Shown here in pieces: positions 6,067-11,920 of a DNA stretch of 11,920 nt. Position numbers and translations under genes: made by a program. Source of the DNA: an uncultured Pseudomonadales bacterium (lineage in GTDB: Bacteria > Pseudomonadota > Gammaproteobacteria > Pseudomonadales > Porticoccaceae); assembly GCA_937998635.1 (NCBI GenBank), contig CALLDA010000115.1, forward strand, positions 1 through 11,920, given 5' to 3'. The notes beneath the pieces were generated by a model. The model was not told the origin of the DNA. It saw only the letters and a program-made list of their open reading frames with translations, and did no database searches. Numbering within the stretch: position 1 is the first letter of the stretch; each line of letters opens with the position of its first letter.

Positions 6067-7206
6067 TTACTCAGGTTTTATCCGCAAGATTTTGCCGCTG
6101 TCCGTGGATACATATAACCAGCCTTCGGAACTTTGAACCACCTGCCGTATACGTTCGTTTAAGTCTTCCAGCAGCCGTTCCTCGGCAACGATGTTACCGG
6201 CTTCATCGACTGTGACGCGATTGAGGTGAGTGAGTTTAAGTGCCCCGGAGAACAGGCTGCCCTGCCAGCGGGGAAAGGCTTCACCGGTGTACAAAAGTAA
6301 ACTGCTCGGCGCGATAGATGGAATGTAAACTTTCTTCGGGTCTTCCATGCCCGGTTTTGACGTTGCCTCGCCCACAGGGAGTGGGTTCCAGTACTCTTTG
6401 CCGTGAGAGACTATGGGCCAGCCGTAATTGCGGCCTTTAATAACCAGGTTAATTTCATCGCCACCCCGGGGGCCGTGTTCGTTAAGCCACAGGCGCTGGT
6501 TTTGTTGGTCGAAAAAAATACCCTGAGGGTTACGGTGGCCGTAGCTCCAGATTTCCGGCAAGGCCTCAGGGCTATCGATAAAGGGGTTGTCAGGCGGCAC
6601 GCTGCCGTCGAGATTCAGGCGCAATCCGGAACCGGCATGGCTGCTGAGATTCTGGCCATTGGGCCGATGACCACGATCACCGACGGTGAAAAATAAATGG
6701 TCACTGTTATCGAAGGCAATGCGACTACCAAAATGGCGGGTGGTATCGCTGGCGGATTGGGTGACCAGTAGTTCCTGCCAGTCAATCAGCTGGTCTTGAT
6801 CGAGACGGGCGCGGGCGAGGGTGGTGACGCCCTGGCCATTGCTGTCTTTGCAGTAGGTAAAATAAATCCAGTTGCCCGCCTGGTAGCCAGGATGGGTAGC
6901 GACGTCAAGCAAGCCACCCTGGCCGCCAGTCCAAACTTTTGGCGCCCCGGAAATGGCAGTGACCAGGCTGTTACGCGTATTCAATAGGCCGATCTGACCA
7001 TCGCGTTGGGTGTACAGAATCTCTGCATCATTAACAAAGGTCATGCCCCAGGGCACGCCTAAGTCACGGGCAACTTCGTCAACGATATAGCGGGGTTCTT
7101 TTTTCGTCTTTGGTTCTGGCTGCGCAGCATTTGCCCCGTGGAGAAAGCTGCTGGTTGATGAGATCAACAGGATGAGCAGGGTCAATTGCTTGATGACTTT
7201 ATTCAT
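6067..7206 (-). CDS. PQQ-dependent aldose-sugar dehydrogenase-like protein, exported
   Basis: A 379-residue six-bladed beta-propeller of the soluble glucose/aldose sugar dehydrogenase family (E. coli YliI/Asd type). The N-terminus is a Sec signal peptide: Lys3 and Lys6, a hydrophobic core at about 8-16, and a likely AxA cleavage after Ala27, so it acts in the periplasm. Family motifs in order are LGVPWGMTF (49-57), GGQGGLLDVATHPGY (94-108), RHFGSRIAFD (157-166) with His158 as the probable base, GDRG (176-179), RLNLDGSVPPDNPF (196-209), GHRNPQG (223-229) and NEHGPRGGDEIN (242-253). One deviation: HAGSGLRLN replaces the usual HxGK-(hydrophobic)-RLN, so the Lys commonly found just before Arg196 is missing, which might alter cofactor contact. 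The start is supported by GGAG 8 bases upstream. The natural substrate is unknown; such enzymes oxidise aldoses to lactones. It is downstream of the acyl-CoA dehydrogenase genes on the same strand but 132 bases away, with a hairpin between. Confidence 0.92.
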   Translation of the reverse strand: MNKVIKQLTLLILLISSTSSFLHGANAAQPEPKTKKEPRYIVDEVARDLGVPWGMTFVNDAEILYTQRDGQIGLLNTRNSLVTAISGAPKVWTGGQGGLLDVATHPGYQAGNWIYFTYCKDSNGQGVTTLARARLDQDQLIDWQELLVTQSASDTTRHFGSRIAFDNSDHLFFTVGDRGHRPNGQNLSSHAGSGLRLNLDGSVPPDNPFIDSPEALPEIWSYGHRNPQGIFFDQQNQRLWLNEHGPRGGDEINLVIKGRNYGWPIVSHGKEYWNPLPVGEATSKPGMEDPKKVYIPSIAPSSLLLYTGEAFPRWQGSLFSGALKLTHLNRVTVDEAGNIVAEERLLEDLNERIRQVVQSSEGWLYVSTDSGKILRIKPE

Positions 7207-7338
7207 CTTTCCGTCTCCGCATCAGTTGTTACACTGCGCCATTTTTTAGGTGCCGATTTCAAGTACTGATTTTAGGTGTTTAGACGGACTTATCCTTAAG
7301 CCCGTCTAGCACTGGATCGCTCCAGGTTATGTTGCCAC
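7207..7338. other. Intergenic region between acyl-CoA dehydrogenase unit and sugar dehydrogenase
   Basis: 132 bases holding the hairpin at 7281-7308 and a 9-base direct repeat TTTTAGGTG at 7244-7252 and 7270-7278 (26-base period). The repeat is upstream of the sugar dehydrogenase and could be a regulator site, though 9 AT-rich bases may be chance. I do not see a -35/-10 pair I would defend. Confidence 0.35.
7281..7308 (-). terminator. 12-bp hairpin after the acyl-CoA dehydrogenase unit
   Basis: TAGACGG-A-CTTA (7281-7292) and TAAG-C-CCGTCTA (7297-7308) flank a 4-base loop. In the minus-strand RNA the only mismatch becomes a G-U pair, so all 12 pairs form there, which suggests selection on that strand. 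It is 31 bases past the stop of the short acyl-CoA dehydrogenase. No U-tract follows, so it may be an mRNA 3'-end stabiliser or weak terminator rather than a standard one. The loop reads AGGA in the minus-strand RNA. Confidence 0.45.
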
Positions 7339-7350
7339 CTAGGCGGCAAC
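7331..7350 (-). repeat. 20-base near-palindrome carrying the stop codon
   Basis: GTTGCC (7331-7336) and GGCAAC (7345-7350) enclose a CCTAGG core. The only mismatch in the 20 bases becomes a G-U pair in the minus-strand RNA. The TAG stop of the short acyl-CoA dehydrogenase (7339-7341) sits in the centre, where it would form the loop of an 8-bp RNA hairpin. Confidence 0.45.
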
Positions 7351-8487
7351 AGGTCCCATCAGGAGGTCAGCCAGTTTGGCGCGTTGGTAACTGGCATCAC
7401 CGTATAAAATCTGATTGTGCTTCTGGCGTTTGGTATACAAATGCACAAAGCATTCCCAGGTAAAACCAATGCCGCCATGAAACTGTATGGAGCGGTTAGA
7501 GGCAAAGGCGGCGGCATCCGAGGCGCGGGCCTTGGCCATACGGGCAAACTTGGCAGCGTTCTCCGGCTCAGTATCGTAGGCACAGGCAGCGTTGTAGGTC
7601 AGGGATTTAGCGTGGTCAATCATAATCATCAAGTTGACCAGCGGATGTTTGACGGCCTGAAAATAACCCAGCTGGTGATCAAACTGCTCCCGGACTTTGG
7701 TGTATTCGACGGTGGTTTGCAGTTGCCACTCGGCGGCGCCGCAAATATCGGCAGATACCAGCGTTAGTATGCCTGGCTCGGCACGATCCAGTGCTGCACA
7801 GCCTTGCCCTGCTGCGGCCAGCAATTGCTCATCGCTGACCTGGACATTATTAAACTTGATGTGGGCCTGATCGCGGGTTAAATCGATAATCGCATCGGGA
7901 ATGATTTCCATGTTTTCGGCATCGAAGTCGACTTCGTAGAGGGCGATGCCGCTACTGTTTTTGGCTTTGACGATAAAGCTATCGACCTTGCGGGCATCCT
8001 GGACAAACCAGGCGGTGCCATTAAGCATGCCATCGCTAAGCTCGACATCACAATCGGCGGCTAGCCAGGAGCCGTTTTTCGTTGTAGTAGCTAAGGTAAC
8101 GGCTTTACCTTCGGCTATCTCGCCTAATAAGCGACTGGCGGGCGCGGTTTTACATTCCCGCAATACCAGGCTGGAGTTGGCGGTAACCATGAAGGGTGAG
8201 GGTAGTCCGACTCTGCCGCTTTCTTCGATCAGAGCCGCAAGGGCGACCAGACTCATGCCCATACCGCCATCATCTTCGGGGACGATAACGGTGGTCCAGC
8301 CAAGTTCGATAATCTTCTGCCACAGGTCTTCGTCCCACAGGCTTTCAGGGTCCCGATAGAGGTCGGGATTGCCCGCGACTAGCTGGTGGAGCTTGTCGGT
8401 AGGCAAGCTGTCTTCGAGAAATTTCCGCGCTGTGTCGCGAAGCATTTTTTCATCATCGCCAAAGGCAAAGTTTTTTGGTTGTGTCAT
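7339..8487 (-). CDS. Acyl-CoA dehydrogenase, short partner subunit
   Basis: A 382-residue acyl-CoA dehydrogenase-fold protein. It has an N-terminal helical domain (to about 125) with GWTTVIVPEDDGGMGMSL (63-80), a middle beta domain (about 128-225) and a C-terminal helical domain. The C-terminal domain has YTKVREQFD (262-270) and QFHGGIGFTWE (335-345), motifs that in this family contact FAD across the subunit interface. The middle domain lacks the usual W/G-rich FAD and substrate signature seen in the long partner. By my hand alignment, the Glu of MCAD (near Gly363 here) and the Glu of isovaleryl-CoA dehydrogenase (near Ile240 here) are both absent. It may therefore be a supporting subunit of a heteromeric enzyme, as known for steroid-degrading mycobacterial dehydrogenases. 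The start is supported by AGGAA 5 bases upstream. It lies 55 bases after the long partner, so co-transcription is likely. Confidence 0.92.
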   Translation of the reverse strand: MTQPKNFAFGDDEKMLRDTARKFLEDSLPTDKLHQLVAGNPDLYRDPESLWDEDLWQKIIELGWTTVIVPEDDGGMGMSLVALAALIEESGRVGLPSPFMVTANSSLVLRECKTAPASRLLGEIAEGKAVTLATTTKNGSWLAADCDVELSDGMLNGTAWFVQDARKVDSFIVKAKNSSGIALYEVDFDAENMEIIPDAIIDLTRDQAHIKFNNVQVSDEQLLAAAGQGCAALDRAEPGILTLVSADICGAAEWQLQTTVEYTKVREQFDHQLGYFQAVKHPLVNLMIMIDHAKSLTYNAACAYDTEPENAAKFARMAKARASDAAAFASNRSIQFHGGIGFTWECFVHLYTKRQKHNQILYGDASYQRAKLADLLMGPVAA

Positions 8488-8542
8488 GGTTATTCCTGTT
8501 TATTCTTTAATTAGTGTGGCTTGCACTTATTTGTTGCCAGGC

Positions 8543-9796
8543 CTATTTCGATTTGGCCATGCCCAGTACCCGCTCACCCAGGATATTGCGCTGGATTTCA
8601 CTGGTTCCCGCAGCAATGGTGACACCATAGGAATTCATATAAGCCAGAGGCCATTCGCCACCAGCCGGGGCGTTGTCATCGTTAATGTAAAGGGAGCTCG
8701 CGGCGCCCTCGATCTCCATGGCGAGCGCGCCGGCATCCTGGCGGATTTCAGACATGACCAGTTTTGATTGCAGGGGTATGCGCATGGGGTGGTCGCAAAG
8801 GCCTTCAACCCGCCCGCGTCGGGCACCTTGTTTGGAGCCTTCCTGGCGGATGATCATCTCCATAATCTTGTCCCGTATAACCGGATCATCGGCGGCGGTA
8901 CGGCCGTTACGGGCAGAGCTTTTGGCTAGATTAATTAAGGAGTGGGCACCGCCAACATGGAGGCCTTCCTTGGCACCGCTGCCGCCACTGGTGGCACCGC
9001 CGCTGGAAGGTGTGACAAAGGGGCCAGCACCGCGTTCATGAAGCAGGGTGGTCTGAGCTACCTGCCAGCCTTTGCCGAGATCTTCGAGCAGGTAATCTTC
9101 GCTGACTTCGAGATTGTCAAAAAAGACTTCGTTAAAGCCGGTTTCACCGGTGATTTTGATCAGTGGTCGGACCTCTACTGATTTACCCAGCTCAGATTTG
9201 ATCGGCACCACGAAGTAGGACAGGCCGTCGTATTTATCGGTTTTATCCGTACGCAGGAGCAAAATCATCCAGTCAGCAAAGTGCGCCAGAGAAGTCCAGA
9301 CTTTGTGGCCGTTAATGACCCATTTGTCACCTTTTTTCTCGGCGAAGGTTTGTACATTGGCCAGGTCAGACCCAGCCCCCGGTTCGCTAAAACCCTGACA
9401 CCAGACATCTTCACAGGAAAACAGGCGGGGTAACAATTTCTCCCTGATGCCCTGTTTGCCATGAATATGAATAGTAGGTGCGGCCATACCCAGACCGAGA
9501 ATGTTGGGTAGGAAAGGCTTGTTGGCAGCCTGCATCTCCTGATTGGCGATAAGCTGGCAACCGGTGCGACCACCGCCGCCTTCGGCAACGGGATAGTCAC
9601 AGCCGATCAATCCGGCTGCGTAGGCCTCACCCTGCCATTTGCGTAGGTAATCCATTTGCGGAGTGTGCATGATTTCGATAGCCGACTGAGGCAGTCGTAC
9701 GGGCGGAGCTTCCTGGACATGACTCGCCAACCAGTCTTTGCAGTAAGCGCGGAACTCCGCCTGCTCAGGGGTATCCTTTTTACGATCTTCTGACAT
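8543..9796 (-). CDS. Acyl-CoA dehydrogenase, long catalytic subunit
   Basis: A 417-residue flavoenzyme that oxidises an acyl-CoA to the 2,3-enoyl-CoA, passing electrons to ETF. The N-terminal helical domain (to about 125) includes GLIGCDYPVAEGGGG. The middle domain has WCQGFSEPGAGSDLA (132-146) and VWTSLAHFADW (166-176), the FAD and substrate signatures. The C-terminal domain ends with AGTSEIQRNILGERVLGM (396-413). The MCAD-type catalytic Glu is Ala here (AAGT), but Glu254 in TLLHERG sits where isovaleryl-CoA dehydrogenase-type enzymes carry their base, so catalysis by Glu254 is likely. A Ser/Gly-rich stretch at about 263-275 looks like a flexible insertion. The start is supported by AAAGG 6 bases upstream. 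It is the first gene of the unit with the short partner and is divergent from the isomerase-like crotonase. FadE-like enzymes of this type often act on branched, cyclic or side-chain substrates; the substrate here is unknown. Confidence 0.95.
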   Translation of the reverse strand: MSEDRKKDTPEQAEFRAYCKDWLASHVQEAPPVRLPQSAIEIMHTPQMDYLRKWQGEAYAAGLIGCDYPVAEGGGGRTGCQLIANQEMQAANKPFLPNILGLGMAAPTIHIHGKQGIREKLLPRLFSCEDVWCQGFSEPGAGSDLANVQTFAEKKGDKWVINGHKVWTSLAHFADWMILLLRTDKTDKYDGLSYFVVPIKSELGKSVEVRPLIKITGETGFNEVFFDNLEVSEDYLLEDLGKGWQVAQTTLLHERGAGPFVTPSSGGATSGGSGAKEGLHVGGAHSLINLAKSSARNGRTAADDPVIRDKIMEMIIRQEGSKQGARRGRVEGLCDHPMRIPLQSKLVMSEIRQDAGALAMEIEGAASSLYINDDNAPAGGEWPLAYMNSYGVTIAAGTSEIQRNILGERVLGMAKSK

Positions 9797-10001
9797 AGCA
9801 CACCTTTCTTAGATTTAAGTAGTAGATTTAAGTAGTAGATTTAAGTGGTAGATTAAATGGAATAAGGTTAAATCAAATTCGAGTTATATTTTCCGGGCGG
9901 TGATCTTATCATTTTCGCAGGTTCTACCAAATGTAGATCAAAAACTATTTCGATAGGGGCTATGATTAACACTCACTGACCACCAACAAAAGACTAATGC
10001 C
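9797..10001. promoter_or_regulatory. Divergent control region acyl-CoA dehydrogenases / crotonase
   Basis: 205 AT-rich bases between the two divergent start codons. Besides the tandem repeat at 9811-9860, it contains TCTAC-N5-GTAGA (9923-9937), a small palindrome of a size typical for a repressor half-site pair, and GATTAAA (9851-9857) with TTAAATC (9868-9874). On the plus strand TATGAT (9961-9966) is a good -10 box for the crotonase but has no clear -35. On the minus strand TATAAC near 9885-9890 is a possible -10 for the dehydrogenases, also without a good -35. Activated promoters would fit this pattern. Confidence 0.4.
9811..9860. repeat. 13-base tandem repeat in the acyl-CoA dehydrogenase leader
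   Basis: AGATTTAAGTAGT occurs at 9811-9823 and 9824-9836 (identical), and with one change at 9837-9849 (AGATTTAAGTGGT). A shortened, diverged fourth copy, AGATTAAATGG, lies at 9850-9860. The array begins 3 bases upstream of the ribosome site of the long acyl-CoA dehydrogenase, so it probably lies in the 5' leader of its mRNA. Confidence 0.9.
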
Positions 10002-10949
10002 ATGACCGATGCTAAGACCGACCTTAAGACTCAGGAAGCAAATTCCCAGAAAGCCATTGCTAAGAAAGCCCTTCAATACGACACCATTCTCTATGAAGTT
10101 GAAGATAAGGTGCTAACGCTCACCTTGAATCGCCCAGACCGGCTCAATGCCTTTAACGGCCAAATGCTCAAGGATCTGCTTGATGCCCTTGATAAAGCTG
10201 ATGCCGATGATGAGGTTCGAGCCATTATCGTTACCGGTGCCGGGAGGGGCTTTTGTGCAGGCGCTGATCTCGCCGCAGGTGGTGACAGCTTTAAATCCGT
10301 GGACAAGTTTAGTGATAGCGAAGGCGGTGGCTCTGGCGCTGCAAAGGTGCATCGGGACGGTGGCGGCCTGCTAACCTTGCGTATTTTTGATCTAAAAAAA
10401 CCCATTATCGCTGCCATCAATGGCGCAGCGGTGGGTGTCGGTATCACCATGACTTTGGCCATGGACGTGCGCCTGGCATCAGATAAAGCGCGCATGGGTT
10501 TTGTCTTTGCCCAGCGGGGTATAGCCCCTGAAGCCTGCTCGTCATGGTTTTTGCCGCGCATTGTTGGTATCGCCAAATCTTTGGAATGGGTTTATAGCGG
10601 ACGGGTCTTTCCTGCCGCTGAGGCATTGGCCGAGAAGCTGATTACCTCAATCCATGAGCCAGATGACTTACTGCCCGCTGCCCAGAAAATCGCTCGGGGT
10701 ATAGCCGATAACACGGCGCCCCTGTCTATTTCTTTAAGTCGGCAAATGTTGTGGAAAATGCTCGGCGCTGATCATCCCATGGAGGCTCACAAGATCGACT
10801 CCCGCGCTGTTCAGGCCCTGGGTAAAACCGCCGATGCCAAAGAAGGTGTGGAGTCGTTCTTGGAAAAACGGCCTGCTCAGTTCAGCAATTCCCCCAGCAC
10901 CGACCTGCCGGATTTTTATCCCTGGTGGGAGGATAGAGAATTTTCCTGA
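10002..10949 (+). CDS. Crotonase-family protein, isomerase-like (ECI2/Eci1 type)
   Basis: A 315-residue crotonase with about 25 extra charged residues at the N-terminus. The CoA/oxyanion segment FCAGADLA lies at 84-91 and a Gly/Ser-rich loop at 107-113. The segment GAAVGVGITMTLAMD (141-155) has Thr149 where hydratases have the first catalytic Glu. Phe169 sits where the second Glu would be. RGIAPEACSSWFLPR (172-186) keeps Glu177, which lines up with the single catalytic Glu of Eci1/ECI2-type delta3,delta2-enoyl-CoA isomerases (the SPEGCSS-like motif). I infer double-bond isomerisation rather than hydration, but this is by eye. The C-terminus after about 290 has an aromatic DFYPWWED tail. The ribosome site is weak (AAAAGA about 7 bases upstream). 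It is divergent from the acyl-CoA dehydrogenase pair and probably acts on the same substrate line. It converges on the DUF2520 gene with a 25-base gap. Confidence 0.92.
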   Translation: MTDAKTDLKTQEANSQKAIAKKALQYDTILYEVEDKVLTLTLNRPDRLNAFNGQMLKDLLDALDKADADDEVRAIIVTGAGRGFCAGADLAAGGDSFKSVDKFSDSEGGGSGAAKVHRDGGGLLTLRIFDLKKPIIAAINGAAVGVGITMTLAMDVRLASDKARMGFVFAQRGIAPEACSSWFLPRIVGIAKSLEWVYSGRVFPAAEALAEKLITSIHEPDDLLPAAQKIARGIADNTAPLSISLSRQMLWKMLGADHPMEAHKIDSRAVQALGKTADAKEGVESFLEKRPAQFSNSPSTDLPDFYPWWEDREFS

Positions 10950-10974
10950 CTGCCAGTTCTTATTGCTGGGATCG

Positions 10975-11868
10975 CTACGGTGTGGTGCTAAAGAGCCGGG
11001 CCATTGCAGCGAGGCGGGCGTCATCCAAATGAGCTTGTTGTCTGGCTAATTGCAAAGCGACTTTGCCCAGTTCTTTATAGAGGCTTAGGTGCTGTGAGTC
11101 CTGGTCGGTGATGGCATCGAGGTGGGCGGTGAGGGTTTGTATATCGCCACGGGCAATGGGGCCAGTCAAAGCCTCGACGGGACCCAGGTTCTGAAGGTTT
11201 TGTAAAGATTGTGCCATTAAAGGTTGCAGGATTTGTTTTGCGTCCGGTGCTGCAATACCGGCCTGTTCGAGCATATCGAGAGCAGATTGTTGCAGGGCTG
11301 CCAGGTAGTTGGAACCGAGCACAGTGGCGGCATGGTAGAGGGCCTTGCCTGAGGCTTGTATGGGAATAATCGTGCTGCCAATCTCGGTGAATAAATGGCT
11401 TAGTTGTTCAGTAGCCAGGGGGTCTCCCTCAAGGGTGCAGGTCGTGCCTCGATAACTGATGATGGATTGTTCGGGATTAGCAAAACTATGGACGGGATGG
11501 GCACTGGCTATCGCTGCTCCCTTGTTTTTTAGGGCTTCAAGCAATGTGGAGCTATGCAGTCCACTGGCGTGGAAGACTACAGTGTCGGTCCAGCTTAACG
11601 GGGTCTTGCTAAAGGTTTCAATTAAGGCCTCAGCGATTTCGGCGATGGCGTCATCCGGTGTAGCGATCAGCCAGATATCGGCAGCGTTCATATTATCGAT
11701 AGATTCACAGAGTTGACCGCCGCTGCAGAATTCAATGGCGGCCAGGCTGTGCACTGGTGAGCGATTAAAGACATCACCAATCTCAACTAGCTGATGATCG
11801 GCAAAAAGCCGAATCAGCGTCCGGCCGAGTTTGCCGGAGCCAATGATATTAATACGGGGTATCTGCAT
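10975..11868 (-). CDS. Rossmann-like/DUF2520 domain protein, NAD(P)-binding
   Basis: A 297-residue protein with an N-terminal Rossmann domain: INIIGSGKLGRTL (6-18), with the GxGxxG motif at 10-15, and strand IWLIATPDDAI (65-75). A C-terminal helical DUF2520 domain begins near 125. Conserved pieces are FHASGLHS (99-106), HPVHSFA (124-130), KALYHAATVLGSNY (175-188) and LTGPIARGD (234-242). The layout is that of 6-phosphogluconate-dehydrogenase-like or ketopantoate-reductase-like enzymes, where Lys175 or His179 could be catalytic. Most members are only called hypothetical. I recall that the alternative ketopantoate reductase PanG belongs to a related group, so a role in pantothenate or CoA synthesis is possible but unproven. 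The ATG has no clear ribosome site; a stop lies upstream in frame with no other common start between. It is cytoplasmic. Confidence 0.9.
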   Translation of the reverse strand: MQIPRINIIGSGKLGRTLIRLFADHQLVEIGDVFNRSPVHSLAAIEFCSGGQLCESIDNMNAADIWLIATPDDAIAEIAEALIETFSKTPLSWTDTVVFHASGLHSSTLLEALKNKGAAIASAHPVHSFANPEQSIISYRGTTCTLEGDPLATEQLSHLFTEIGSTIIPIQASGKALYHAATVLGSNYLAALQQSALDMLEQAGIAAPDAKQILQPLMAQSLQNLQNLGPVEALTGPIARGDIQTLTAHLDAITDQDSQHLSLYKELGKVALQLARQQAHLDDARLAAMARLFSTTP

Positions 11869-11920
11869 CGCAATGGGCTTAAGGGCTGGTGGACACTGGG
11901 CTGCCAGGTCTCAATAAGGC
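11869..11920. other. Right edge, no feature recognised
   Basis: 52 bases upstream of the DUF2520 gene. No coding frame, promoter or repeat is clear enough to report. Confidence 0.4.

Noticed and set aside
8718..9181. Two plus-strand open frames of 107 and 79 codons inside the long acyl-CoA dehydrogenase
   Set aside because: They lie antisense to a complete, motif-rich gene and have no ribosome site or recognisable content.
10091..10576. 161-codon antisense frame inside the second crotonase
   Set aside because: Low-complexity Ser/Pro/Arg content typical of an antisense shadow of a coding gene.

Overview
The window looks like a chromosomal segment of a mid-GC gammaproteobacterium, probably a free-living aerobic heterotroph. 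This is inferred from an RmuC protein with gammaproteobacterial features, a YfcG-type glutathione transferase, a tRNA-Arg(UCG), ordinary AGGAGG-type ribosome sites and many CoA-dependent catabolic genes. I see no phage, transposon, CRISPR, toxin-antitoxin or restriction genes, and no integration scar at the tRNA. Taxonomy below class level is not supported by what I can read.

Layout, left to right. (1) 1-378, minus: the N-terminal part of an alpha/beta hydrolase cut by the window edge. (2) 578-654, minus: tRNA-Arg(UCG), with a strong 15-bp hairpin (672-710) between it and the next gene. (3) 735-1520, minus: a CaiD-like crotonase, divergent from an LLM-class (luciferase-like) oxidoreductase at 1710-2567, plus. 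The 189-bp region between them holds two readable promoters and an inverted repeat. (4) A bidirectional terminator (2576-2605) separates the LLM gene from the convergent rmuC (2663-4219, minus). (5) 4427-6052, plus: a two-gene set of a Nu-class glutathione transferase and a CmcJ/NvfI-family oxygenase-like protein. (6) 6067-7206, minus: an exported PQQ-dependent aldose-sugar dehydrogenase-like protein. (7) 7339-9796, minus: two adjacent acyl-CoA dehydrogenase genes, probably one transcription unit. They are divergent from a second crotonase (10002-10949, plus) across a 205-bp region with a 13-bp tandem repeat. (8) 10975-11868, minus: a Rossmann-like/DUF2520 protein.

How the genes may work together: two acyl-CoA dehydrogenases, two crotonases of different subtype and an alpha/beta hydrolase point to beta-oxidation-like breakdown of an acyl-CoA that is not a plain fatty acid. 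The acyl-CoA dehydrogenase pair suggests a heteromeric enzyme: one subunit keeps a plausible catalytic Glu and the other appears to lack it. The second crotonase has lost both classical hydratase glutamates but keeps the Glu used by ECI-type enoyl-CoA isomerases. The substrate cannot be read from the sequence.

I found no clear new multi-gene system. The points most worth a second look are the acyl-CoA dehydrogenase pair, the glutathione transferase/CmcJ-like pair, the divergent control regions with repeats, and two RNA hairpins around the end of the acyl-CoA dehydrogenase unit.
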